Assembly: GCA_947173955.1 (NCBI GenBank)
Contig: CAMWHE010000021.1
Coordinates: 1-37,171 of the forward strand
DNA: 37,171 nucleotides
Origin: an uncultured Bacteroidales bacterium
GTDB taxonomy: Bacteria; Bacteroidota; Bacteroidia; Bacteroidales; Muribaculaceae
Reading direction: 5' to 3'
Shown: piece after piece, positions 25,458 to 33,446 of the stretch
Layout of the letters: each line of letters opens with the position of its first letter
How positions within the stretch are numbered: the stretch's first letter is position 1
Position numbers and translations under genes: made by a program
Notes under the pieces: generated by a model
What the model saw: only the letters and a program-made list of their open reading frames with translations
Told to the model about the DNA's origin: nothing
Database searches by the model: none

Positions 25458-26472
25458 GTGCTTTCAGTGGTATTTCAACTCCATCACGGGTTATGAGTGC
25501 ACATCCGAGGTTTTCATTGGTAATATGACCGATAACAGAGATACCTTTCAGGTCTTTGACTTTGTCATGCAGATGTAACGGAACGGTAAATAGAAGCTCA
25601 TAGTCTTCGCCTCCGTTTAGAGCGGCTGTGACAAGATTCATATTCAGTTCCTCAGCCATTATTGCCGTCTGATAGTCAATGGGGATTCGGTCTTCATATA
25701 CACGGCAGCCGACTTTGCTTTGATGACATATGTGCAAAAGTTCAGAAGAAAGACCATCGGAAATATCCATCATAGATGTCGGTACAATACCATTTTCCGC
25801 AAGAATGGCAATAATGTCTTTTCTGGCTTCCGGTTTGAGCTGACGTTCGACGAGATATTCTTTTCCTCCGAAGTCGGGCACAAAATCAGGATGTCCCTGT
25901 GATGCGACCTTTTCTCTCTCCAATAACTGAAGTCCCATATATGCGGCACCGAGATCGCCTGATACACAGATCAAATCCATATCTTTCGCTCCATCGCGAT
26001 ATGCAATTTTTTCTTTAGGCGCATCACCTATCGCAGTAATGCTGATTATCAGTCCGGAACGTGAGGATGTTGTGTCTCCGCCAACGAGATCGACTCCATA
26101 TATTTCACAGGCGAGTTTCATGCCGGCATAGAGTTCTTCCATATGTTCGACTGTAAATCGCTTCGAGATGGCTAAAGAGACAGTAATCTGTCTGGGAGTA
26201 CCGTTCATAGCATATATGTCGGATAGATTTACCACGACAGATTTATATCCTAAATGCTTAAGCGGTACATATGTCAGGTCAAAATGTATTCCTTCGACAA
26301 GTAAATCTGAGCTGACCAATACTTCCGAGTCCTTATATTCCATGACAGCGCAATCATCGCCCACTCCTTTTAGAGTGGACGAGTTGCGTAGCTGAATGTC
26401 TTTAGTGAGATGATCTATCAGACCAAATTCACCCAGAGAAGCTATTTCGGTAGCTTTGCTTTCCATAGTCAA
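25435..26472 (-). CDS. thiL: Thiamine-monophosphate kinase
   Basis: A 345-aa ATP-dependent kinase of the PurM/ThiL fold. Signatures are LGEFGLIDHLT at the N-terminus, KGVGDDCAVMEY with the metal-binding Asp pair, LVEGIHFDLTYVP, LKHLGYKSVVVNLSDIYAMN, and the internal GGDTTSS and MDISDGLSSELLHI. It phosphorylates thiamine monophosphate to thiamine pyrophosphate in the cytoplasm. It is 16 bp after the purine nucleoside phosphorylase gene and last in the sppA-lpxK-pnp-thiL run. The ATG at 26472 is used; an ATG two codons later (26466, MESKATEIASL) is equally possible. I see no thi-box riboswitch near it. Confidence 0.95.
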   Translation of the reverse strand: MTMESKATEIASLGEFGLIDHLTKDIQLRNSSTLKGVGDDCAVMEYKDSEVLVSSDLLVEGIHFDLTYVPLKHLGYKSVVVNLSDIYAMNGTPRQITVSLAISKRFTVEHMEELYAGMKLACEIYGVDLVGGDTTSSRSGLIISITAIGDAPKEKIAYRDGAKDMDLICVSGDLGAAYMGLQLLEREKVASQGHPDFVPDFGGKEYLVERQLKPEARKDIIAILAENGIVPTSMMDISDGLSSELLHICHQSKVGCRVYEDRIPIDYQTAIMAEELNMNLVTAALNGGEDYELLFTVPLHLHDKVKDLKGISVIGHITNENLGCALITRDGVEIPLKAQGWNPLS

Positions 26473-26488
26473 ATTGATTGGAAAATTA

Positions 26489-27301
26489 TTAGAGGCGCGC
26501 TACCATCTGACGGATTATTTCCATCATTTTGGGCTGAGCTGTTTCAGCTGCTTTCTGGACTTCTTCGTGAGAGGGAACTTCAGTAATGTCTTTACCGCCA
26601 AGATCGGTAATAACGGAAACACCGAATACTTTCATTCCGGCGTGATTGGCCACAATAACTTCAGGAACGGTTGACATTCCGACTGCATCTCCACCAATTA
26701 TACGGAAATATTCATATTCTGCAGGTGTCTCGAATGTAGGACCGGGAGTGCCGACATATACACCGTGCATTACACGTATATTTTTTTCTTTTGCTATCTC
26801 ATCGGCAAGTGAGATGAATTTCTTAGAATATGGTTCGGTCATGGCCGGGAAACGAGGTCCTAATTCATTATAGTTCTTTCCACGGAGCGGATTTTCTGGA
26901 AAGAGATTGATGTGGTCGGTGATAATCATCACATCGCCTACGACAAATTCTTTATTCATGCCACCGGCTGCATTTGAGACAAACAGCGTCTCAACACCAA
27001 GAGCTTTCATCACCCTTACCGGGAAAGTTACCTGTTTCATATCGTAGCCTTCGTAATAGTGGAAGCGACCCTGCATTGCCATTACTCGCTTGCCTCCCAG
27101 ACAACCGAATATGAGATTACCGCTGTGACCCTCGACAGTAGAAACAGGGAAATTGGGAATCTCCGAGTACGGTAGATACTGTTTGTCTTCGATATGATCT
27201 ACAAGGGCTCCTAATCCTGTTCCGAGAATTATGGCGGTTTTAGGCATATCAGCAACTTTAGATTGAATATAAGCTGCAGTCTGATTTATTTTTTCTAACA
27301 T
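26489..27301 (-). CDS. punA: Purine nucleoside phosphorylase (PNP-I, trimeric type)
   Basis: A 270-aa nucleoside phosphorylase of the trimeric PNP-I/MtaP family. Visible are the phosphate-binding ILGTGLGALVDHI near residue 25, then GHSGNLIFG, the phosphate-contacting GRFHYYEGYDMKQVTFPVRV, SNAAGGMN, the base-binding GVYVGTPGPTFETPAEYEYF, and GMSTVPEVIVANHAGMKV. It splits inosine, guanosine and deoxy-forms with phosphate; MTA-type specificity looks less likely from the sequence but cannot be excluded. It is in the cytoplasm, within the purine salvage pathway. It lies 77 bp after lpxK, the largest gap in this run; I see no clear promoter in that gap. Confidence 0.93.
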   Translation of the reverse strand: MLEKINQTAAYIQSKVADMPKTAIILGTGLGALVDHIEDKQYLPYSEIPNFPVSTVEGHSGNLIFGCLGGKRVMAMQGRFHYYEGYDMKQVTFPVRVMKALGVETLFVSNAAGGMNKEFVVGDVMIITDHINLFPENPLRGKNYNELGPRFPAMTEPYSKKFISLADEIAKEKNIRVMHGVYVGTPGPTFETPAEYEYFRIIGGDAVGMSTVPEVIVANHAGMKVFGVSVITDLGGKDITEVPSHEEVQKAAETAQPKMMEIIRQMVARL

Positions 27302-27378
27302 AGTTTGGTAATGATGATTAAAAGTTTTCTATTGTAACAATGACAGATATCCATAAGTTTGAAGCCATGGAACAGTCT

Positions 27379-28473
27379 TCAACAAGTTTTACGGCTCTGG
27401 ATAATAAGTTTATTGAGATCTGCGATGAATTTGTCTCCGCTTTCGCTGTCGAAAGATACGTTTATCGGGAGATAGTAGACATATTTTTTCAGTTCGTCGG
27501 GGAAATGTGCATTATTGGCGAGTCGAACGGCATCTTTTTCTGTAGTCACTATAAACTTATGAGTAGCTTTGATTTCCCTGAAACGCTTGCATATAAGGGA
27601 GATATCTTTCTTGGAAAAATTATGATGGTCAGAGAATACATTGACTTTGACCAGTGGCTTAAAGCTCTTGATATATTTGACAAAAGGACGCGGATTGGCA
27701 ATTCCGGCTACGACCAGAATGCGATCCTGTTCCGAAAGATATTCCAGATAAGGCACTTTATTGGTCGCCTCAGGAAAAACCGGCTTCAGGTTGCCGTAAC
27801 TGAAGCGCGAAAAGTAGAGCTTCTGATAAGGATATAGTGCCAGATGATTCTTGAAGATTCTGTACTCAACCGGTTTTAGTGATTTCGGACATTTGGTCAC
27901 GATAACCATATCTGCCCGATAGACGGCGCGTGGCGACTCTCTCAGGCGTCCATACGGTAACATTGCATCTGTAAATATCGGACGATTGAATTCAGTCAAT
28001 ACGATTGATACAGCCGGTTTTACATATCGGTGCTGGAATGCGTCGTCAAGAACAATTAAGTTTATGTCCGGATTTGCCTCAAGCATTTTTTCGATGCCTT
28101 TGCATCGGTCTTCACAGACTGCAACCGTCACTTCGTCACCAAACTTCTTATATATCTGGAATGGCTCGTCGCCTATTGTTAAAGGTGTCGAACTGTCATC
28201 AGCCATAATGAATCCGCGTGTCTTGCGCTTATACCCTCTGCTGAGTACTCCGAGATTGTACGTGTTCTTAAGTTTGTCAATTATGTATTCTGTATGTGGA
28301 GTCTTTCCGGAGCCTCCTACAGCGATATTCCCAACTACAATTACCGGAACATCAAACGAACGCTGCTTCAAAAGTCCGCAGTTAAACATAGAATTGCGCA
28401 CAGCGGTAATCATCCCATATATTTTGGACATGGGGAGCAGTATGAGCGTTTCTATTAATTTATTGCGAGCCAT
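27379..28473 (-). CDS. lpxK: Tetraacyldisaccharide 4'-kinase
   Basis: A 364-aa LpxK, the lipid A 4'-kinase that acts on the inner leaflet of the cytoplasmic membrane. The Walker A loop is G48-NIAVGGSGK-T58 after VPVIVVGN, and LGVLSRGYKRKTRGF, GDEPFQ and VLDDAFQHRYVKP are all typical. The N-terminal helix (LIETLILLPMSKIYGMITAV) is the membrane-associating segment. Its presence fits a Gram-negative organism with lipid A. It follows sppA by 9 bp and is in the same direction as the phosphorylase and thiL genes. Length and motifs leave little doubt. Confidence 0.95.
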   Translation of the reverse strand: MARNKLIETLILLPMSKIYGMITAVRNSMFNCGLLKQRSFDVPVIVVGNIAVGGSGKTPHTEYIIDKLKNTYNLGVLSRGYKRKTRGFIMADDSSTPLTIGDEPFQIYKKFGDEVTVAVCEDRCKGIEKMLEANPDINLIVLDDAFQHRYVKPAVSIVLTEFNRPIFTDAMLPYGRLRESPRAVYRADMVIVTKCPKSLKPVEYRIFKNHLALYPYQKLYFSRFSYGNLKPVFPEATNKVPYLEYLSEQDRILVVAGIANPRPFVKYIKSFKPLVKVNVFSDHHNFSKKDISLICKRFREIKATHKFIVTTEKDAVRLANNAHFPDELKKYVYYLPINVSFDSESGDKFIADLNKLIIQSRKTC

Positions 28474-28482
28474 TAACTATCT

Positions 28483-30258
28483 TTATTTGACGATTAAATC
28501 TTCCATTCTACACTGTATCGGAGAAAGTTGCCTGAGTGACTTCAAATTTTCGTAGATCCAGTAACTATCTCCAAGTTCTTCGTTAATTATATCAGTGCTG
28601 AGTTTATTCTTGAACAGCGTGAATGGATTAAACTTATTGATGTTGTTATCCGGATATTCTACAATCATGTAGTCACTTCGGAAATTCAGATTGGCAGCCA
28701 TTGCACTGATTGCGTCTTTGAGAGATCCGATTTTGTCGATAAGTCCAATTTGTTGTGCTGTCAGGGCATCCCAAACTCTACCCTCGGCGATCTGTTTTAT
28801 TGAGTCGACAGGCATATTACGCCCTTCAGCGCATCGGGCTACAAATGTCTCGTAGCCACGATTGACCGCCTGTTGAAATTTAGCTTTCTGGAAAGGCGTC
28901 AATGGCGCTGAGATATTAGGTAGCTGACCGGCAGGATTCGTAGATATTGTAGCGGTAGTTATACCAAGATGTTCGTTCATGAGATCTTTTGCACAAGGAA
29001 TTACTCCGAATATTCCTATTGAGCCGGTAAGTGTGAGTGCATCAGCATAGATTTTATCAGCCCCACAGGAGATATAATATCCGCCGGATGCGGCATAATC
29101 GCCCATTGACACATAGAAGGGGCGTCCGGTTGCTTTGAATTGTTCAAGAGCCTCCCAGATCTGCTCAGAGGCGAATGCACTTCCACCACCGGAATTTACT
29201 CTGAGTACAAGTCCATCAATTTCCTCCTCATTTACAAGAGAAAAAATTTGAGGTACGATTTCTGTCGCCACAATGCCTCCGTCGCCGTCATCAATAATAT
29301 CGCCATATGCGTATAGTACCGCAATCCGATTCTGACTTTTGGCCGAATGTGGCGCATCTACGGCTAAACAATATTCAGCGGGCGTAATTAAACGCAGATC
29401 ATCTGACTTTTTGAGTCCGGATTTGGATTTGAGCATATTTTCCAACTCATTACGATACTGAAGGCTATCAATCAGTCCCGCTGAAACATAGGTCTCAGGA
29501 GCAGAAGTCAAAATGAGGCTATCTGCACATGATGCCAATTCTGCAGACGAGATACCGCGTGTTGAGGATATCTTTGTCACAATATCATTCCACATAGTTC
29601 CGAGAAATTGCTGTTGCTGACGGCGGCTTGGCTCGGAGGGCGCAGAAAGCAGGAATGGCTCAACGGCACTTTTATAAGTCCCGACCTTGATCACTTGCAT
29701 CTCGACTCCCAATTTATCCAGAAGCCCTTTAAAGTACATTGTAGTCGCAGACAATCCGTGTATATCCAATATTCCTACTGGATTAAGAACTATGATATCG
29801 GCGGCCGATGCTACGAAGTAATCGCCCTGAGATATGTTGTCACCATAGGCTATTATCCATTTCCCGGAATCTTTAAAACGTAACAGCGATTCGCGAATAT
29901 AATCGAGAGTAGCCATCCCTGCATTGCATTCGCTGCAGTCAAGGAATATCCCCTTTATTCGGGAATCAGTCGAGGCAAGCTCTATTGATGTAATAATCTG
30001 GTCTAGTCCATGCGAATCAGTACCAACGCCTAAGACTTTGTTGAGAATGGGAGCATCGACCTGTCGTTCTTCTATTTTCCCCGCCAACTCGATGCGAAGG
30101 ATCGAGTTATCCTGTAAATTTATCTGAGCAATTCTTTTTAGGAACGATTCTGAGAATATTGCACTAATGAACAGTATAAAGAGCGAAAAAAGGAGAATTG
30201 CCGAAATCCATATTGCGGCAAGTGATCCTAACATTGATGTTATAAATCGTTTCATCAT
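28483..30258 (-). CDS. sppA: Signal peptide peptidase SppA, 67K type
   Basis: A 591-aa serine protease of the long (tandem-domain) SppA type. One N-terminal membrane helix spans about residues 10-35 (SLAAIWISAILLFSLFILF). The catalytic pair of this family is visible: general-base Lys196 in VGTYKSAVEPF of the first half and nucleophile Ser391 in MGDYAASGGYYI of the second half. LRVNSGGGSAFASEQIWEAL and the LTGSIGIFGVIP block also match. It clips leftover signal peptides in the membrane, with its active site facing the periplasm. It starts this four-gene run, with a -7 element at 30334-30341. Confidence 0.95.
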   Translation of the reverse strand: MMKRFITSMLGSLAAIWISAILLFSLFILFISAIFSESFLKRIAQINLQDNSILRIELAGKIEERQVDAPILNKVLGVGTDSHGLDQIITSIELASTDSRIKGIFLDCSECNAGMATLDYIRESLLRFKDSGKWIIAYGDNISQGDYFVASAADIIVLNPVGILDIHGLSATTMYFKGLLDKLGVEMQVIKVGTYKSAVEPFLLSAPSEPSRRQQQQFLGTMWNDIVTKISSTRGISSAELASCADSLILTSAPETYVSAGLIDSLQYRNELENMLKSKSGLKKSDDLRLITPAEYCLAVDAPHSAKSQNRIAVLYAYGDIIDDGDGGIVATEIVPQIFSLVNEEEIDGLVLRVNSGGGSAFASEQIWEALEQFKATGRPFYVSMGDYAASGGYYISCGADKIYADALTLTGSIGIFGVIPCAKDLMNEHLGITTATISTNPAGQLPNISAPLTPFQKAKFQQAVNRGYETFVARCAEGRNMPVDSIKQIAEGRVWDALTAQQIGLIDKIGSLKDAISAMAANLNFRSDYMIVEYPDNNINKFNPFTLFKNKLSTDIINEELGDSYWIYENLKSLRQLSPIQCRMEDLIVK

Positions 30259-30333
30259 GGCTCTTTAATCGATATGTTGTTGATTTATAAGATATTACGC
30301 GTGGATGTGGTTTTTGTAATAGCCTAAACGATA

Positions 30334-30341
30334 CAAAGTTA
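30334..30341 (-). promoter_or_regulatory. Predicted -7 element for the sppA-lpxK-pnp-thiL run
   Basis: Minus-strand TAACTTTG matches TAnnTTTG, 76 bp before the sppA ATG. No TTG lies at the -33 distance. The gap to the DUF5686 stop is 151 bp and otherwise A/T-rich, with no terminator hairpin that I can see. Confidence 0.5.
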
Positions 30342-30409
30342 CATTTTTTTGTTAATTTCCGGCTTAAAATTTTTGAAAAATATATCTTTTTGAGATATAA
30401 AAATTCAGG

Positions 30410-32956
30410 TTATAATGCTAAGTGTAAAGCGACTCTAAATCCCCCTCTGCTTATACCCGGGAGATCAAGATAGTTGAGTCGCCATACATAATCTACCCTG
30501 AAAAGTTTGAATATATTATCCAAGCCGGCACTTACCTCCATATAAGGTTTTCCGTGCATCGGTGTGGCTGTTGCATCTGCAGGGAAAAGGTAGAGATTGT
30601 TGTCGGTCGATGGTATATTTCTACTGCTTAAATGACCCCAGTATCCTCTGAAGGAGAACACTTCTCTAAGTTTCAATTTTTTGATTAAAGGTATGCGGTT
30701 AAGTATTGTGCCATTAGCCCAGTATGTCAGGAATAACGATACGTCGGTATCGTTGATAAATTCCATCGGATTCATCATTGAGAAACTTTCGGGTTGAATC
30801 GTGTATGATAAGTTTGAATTAGGCATCAATAATAATGGATATGGCACACGATTCCAGATATGTCCTCCCTTCACAATCATGTCTAAGTAGCCGAAAGCCG
30901 AAAGCCAAAAGCGCTTTTGAATGCTAACGTCTGTCTTGTTTACACCGAAGGTGTTGCCGAGGACACCGTCCGGTCCGTATCTGTGTGTAAGTGTAAAGAT
31001 CGGCGTGTCGCGACTGATTGGAATACGCTCCCTTTTTGCCTGATAAAATTTTTCTCCGGGAGCATATCGTAGTTGTAGGGTAAAAGAACTAATATCAAAG
31101 TACTTGTTATGTACACCGGTACAGGTGATAAAAGGCAGATAGGGACCTTCGTGTTGCCGCACGCGTTCAATGGATGCTGCTATTGAGAAATTATTCTCAA
31201 GTTCAAGGGTATATTGTAGTTTTGTCGTATTTTTATATGTCATCAATTGATTCCTAATCCGCGTCAATGACAATACAAAATTATCCGCGCTTGTAAATAA
31301 ATAATGCTGTCCGATCTTGTCGACATCATATTCGTTTGAAATACTTAATGAGTTGATCGGAAATTCTTTAGCGTGATTTTGTTTGTCATGGAATGAATAC
31401 TCGATCTCGGCACCATATTTTGCCTTGCGATCTTTTGTCCCGTATGCGATGTATGCGTTTGCAAACCATCGCTGATTCAATGCGGAGGTAGTAATTCCAC
31501 CCAGACGGAGGCGCACACCCTCAATATCATTTCCGCTGATCAGGGTATTCCAGGGCCCGATGTCGAATTTGCTCCTGTTGTCTGGAAAAGCTGTCGGAAT
31601 ATACCCGTTGACTATAATTTTCAAGGCTGTTTCCATAATGTGGTACGTCTTGTTGCTTCTCAACCGATCAATCATATCTTCCAGTTTCCCCTCAGCATCT
31701 GAAAGGGGTATTGGCCGATTTTCAATCCAGTAGTCTTTACCATTCTGAAGGGCTGTCGGTGACGTAGTCGTAGGTGCTAAGGTAGAGAAAATTGCTGTAT
31801 TATCCGTAGGCCTGTTATTGTAATTATAATAGAGGGAATTTCGCCGGGCATAAATACCCTGTGTACCGGGGATGACAGAGAATATTACGGCAAGATCATC
31901 ATTAAGGAGCTTTCTTCGCCCAAGACTGTCGCGTGCAAATGTTTGAATGAGATTGAATTTTTCAATAAAATTGATATTAATATGCTGAGGAAGCGATAAT
32001 CCGATTTTATTTATAAAGTATGTGGAATCATTAATAACATACATTTTCCCTGTAAATCCGTATGTTTCGGCGACGCGTGGAACAAAACTCAGTTCCGTAC
32101 ATTCAAAGCCATCGACAATGACAGTATCTGTGATATAGTATTTATAAAAATCCGCTCCGATCCGCGATAATGGACTGACAAATCTATTGCGAAGAACTGC
32201 GATATCGTTGCTATAAATATCGATCTCGTTCAAAAGATCGTCCAGTAGGATTTGCATTGATGCCTGATCGATAATATCGTCGACACCGATTCGACGTATT
32301 CCATCGACATATTCCTTTTTTGTCCGTGGAGAGCGTCGGAAAAATCTTGAAGCAATTTTTTCTTTTAACGAGATGTTTAGAATCGGTATGTCCGGGAAGA
32401 CAGACGAATCCACGTATTCGTTTAAGAAGCTTAGATTTCCGTATTGATTCTTATTTTTGATAACCTTGTCGCGCGTTAGAGCGAGCGAAATTTTTTCGTA
32501 AACGTCGTAGTTCAGGTAGTCGTAGTTTTCCGGATCGCTGTCGACAGAATGCTCTCTTACCATCTCCATCAGCTCTACAGCCGGGTTGTTCCGTTTTGAA
32601 TAGTGCTCACGCTTTTTACTGACCTCGACTTCATCGAGTGCAATCCCTACGAGTTTGAGATTTATTACCGTGGAGTCATTGTCTGCTGAAATTGTCAATG
32701 ACTGTGGGTCATAACCCATCATACTGACACGAACCTTATTTGAGCGCTTGGAAATGTCTATTTTGGCAATGCCATTACTGTCAGTTAAATTTCCGGACTT
32801 ATTGCCACTAATAGTTACAAGCGCATTTTCAATAGGTTTGCCTGTCTCAGAATCACGGATTACGATAATATGAGAGTGCTGAGCATAGATAGTGACAGCG
32901 CTCACAAACATGATGCATAGCGCCAATATCTTATTTATGTTGACATATTTTCTCAA
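30410..32956 (-). CDS. DUF5686 outer-membrane protein with carboxypeptidase-like N-terminal domain
   Basis: An 848-aa exported protein read from a TTG at 32956. That start gives MRKYVNINKILALCIMFVSA then VTIYA-Q, a proper signal peptide. No in-frame ATG gives one; the next ATG (32911) starts inside the hydrophobic core, and a TTG at 33010 adds 18 residues before it. Residues about 25-105 form a CarboxypepD_reg-like beta-sandwich (IVIRDSETGKPIENALVTIS, VRVSMMGYDPQSL, LDEVEVSKKRE). The rest is DUF5686: a helical start (ELMEMVREHSVDSDPENYDY), beta-rich segments, and a barrel-like end finishing in the aromatic-poor GGFRVALHLAL. It is expected in the outer membrane. The function is unknown; homologues resemble TonB-linked proteins without the plug. 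Confidence 0.85.
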   Translation of the reverse strand: MRKYVNINKILALCIMFVSAVTIYAQHSHIIVIRDSETGKPIENALVTISGNKSGNLTDSNGIAKIDISKRSNKVRVSMMGYDPQSLTISADNDSTVINLKLVGIALDEVEVSKKREHYSKRNNPAVELMEMVREHSVDSDPENYDYLNYDVYEKISLALTRDKVIKNKNQYGNLSFLNEYVDSSVFPDIPILNISLKEKIASRFFRRSPRTKKEYVDGIRRIGVDDIIDQASMQILLDDLLNEIDIYSNDIAVLRNRFVSPLSRIGADFYKYYITDTVIVDGFECTELSFVPRVAETYGFTGKMYVINDSTYFINKIGLSLPQHININFIEKFNLIQTFARDSLGRRKLLNDDLAVIFSVIPGTQGIYARRNSLYYNYNNRPTDNTAIFSTLAPTTTSPTALQNGKDYWIENRPIPLSDAEGKLEDMIDRLRSNKTYHIMETALKIIVNGYIPTAFPDNRSKFDIGPWNTLISGNDIEGVRLRLGGITTSALNQRWFANAYIAYGTKDRKAKYGAEIEYSFHDKQNHAKEFPINSLSISNEYDVDKIGQHYLFTSADNFVLSLTRIRNQLMTYKNTTKLQYTLELENNFSIAASIERVRQHEGPYLPFITCTGVHNKYFDISSFTLQLRYAPGEKFYQAKRERIPISRDTPIFTLTHRYGPDGVLGNTFGVNKTDVSIQKRFWLSAFGYLDMIVKGGHIWNRVPYPLLLMPNSNLSYTIQPESFSMMNPMEFINDTDVSLFLTYWANGTILNRIPLIKKLKLREVFSFRGYWGHLSSRNIPSTDNNLYLFPADATATPMHGKPYMEVSAGLDNIFKLFRVDYVWRLNYLDLPGISRGGFRVALHLAL

Positions 32957-32971
32957 AAATGTATATCTTTG
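32940..32971 (+). promoter_or_regulatory. Predicted promoter of the CYTH gene, almost leaderless
   Basis: TTG at 32940-32942, a 21-bp spacer and TATCTTTG at 32964-32971 match the Bacteroidetes consensus. The ATG of the CYTH gene is at 32976, only 4 nt after the -7 box, so the mRNA should start at or within a few nt of the ATG. The promoter overlaps the signal-peptide codons of the divergent DUF5686 gene. Confidence 0.65.
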
Positions 32972-32975
32972 TTTT

Positions 32976-33446
32976 ATGGGAAAAGAAATTGAAAGAAAGT
33001 TTTTAGTCAAAGATATGTCCTTTAAGACTCTTGCAGTCAGAAAAATTGAGCTGGCTCAGGGGTATATATCTACCGACGCTGATTCTACTGTGAGAGTGCG
33101 GATTGCCGGACAAAAGGCTTTCCTTACCATCAAGAGTCGAACTGTCGGATTCGTCAGAGGCGAGTGGGAATATGAAATACCGGTTACAGATGCACGTGAA
33201 CTTCTACAGACTTTTACTGATGGAAAATTTATCAGCAAGACCCGCTATGTTGTCCCGTCTGACGGCCTTAATTGGGAAGTAGATGTCTTCCACAGTTCTT
33301 TGGAGGGGCTGATCGTAGCTGAAGTCGAACTGCCATCTGAAGTTACTGTTCTGACATCTATCCCGGCATTCATAGGGAAAGAGATTTCGGAAGATCCTCG
33401 CTACTATAATTCGGAACTGGTAAGGACAATGACTATTCCCGAATAG
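32976..33446 (+). CDS. CYTH-domain protein (triphosphate tunnel enzyme family)
   Basis: A 156-aa CYTH protein starting MGKEIERKFLV, with the E4-x-E6-x-K8 (ExExK) signature at the N-terminus. Other tunnel-lining residues are visible: TVRVRIAGQKAFLTIKSRTV, EWEYEIPVTDA, TRYVV, WEVDVFHSSLEGLIVAEVEL. Such short bacterial CYTH proteins are usually inorganic tripolyphosphatases, or act on other triphosphates; adenylate cyclase activity is less likely at this length. It is cytoplasmic. I start at 32976 and not at the in-frame ATG at 32892, because that would add a 28-residue hydrophobic leader overlapping the divergent DUF5686 gene. Its last 14 bp overlap the end of rlmD tail to tail. Confidence 0.9.
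   Translation: MGKEIERKFLVKDMSFKTLAVRKIELAQGYISTDADSTVRVRIAGQKAFLTIKSRTVGFVRGEWEYEIPVTDARELLQTFTDGKFISKTRYVVPSDGLNWEVDVFHSSLEGLIVAEVELPSEVTVLTSIPAFIGKEISEDPRYYNSELVRTMTIPE
33008..33015 (-). promoter_or_regulatory. Predicted -7 element for the DUF5686 gene, inside the CYTH coding region
   Basis: Minus-strand TATCTTTG matches TAnnTTTG. It lies 51 bp before the TTG start at 32956 and within CYTH codons 11-14. A clear -33 TTG is not found. It supports the TTG at 32956 over a start at 33010, which would fall inside the -7 box itself. Confidence 0.5.

Noticed and set aside
27340..28555. Plus-strand ORFs of 165 and 189 codons opposite lpxK
   Set aside because: They mirror the real lpxK gene with its intact Walker A and family length; no motif, promoter or start signal of their own.
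32892..32975. Upstream ATG extending the CYTH protein by 28 residues
   Set aside because: The ExExK motif belongs near the N-terminus; the extension is antisense to the DUF5686 signal peptide and upstream of the CYTH promoter.
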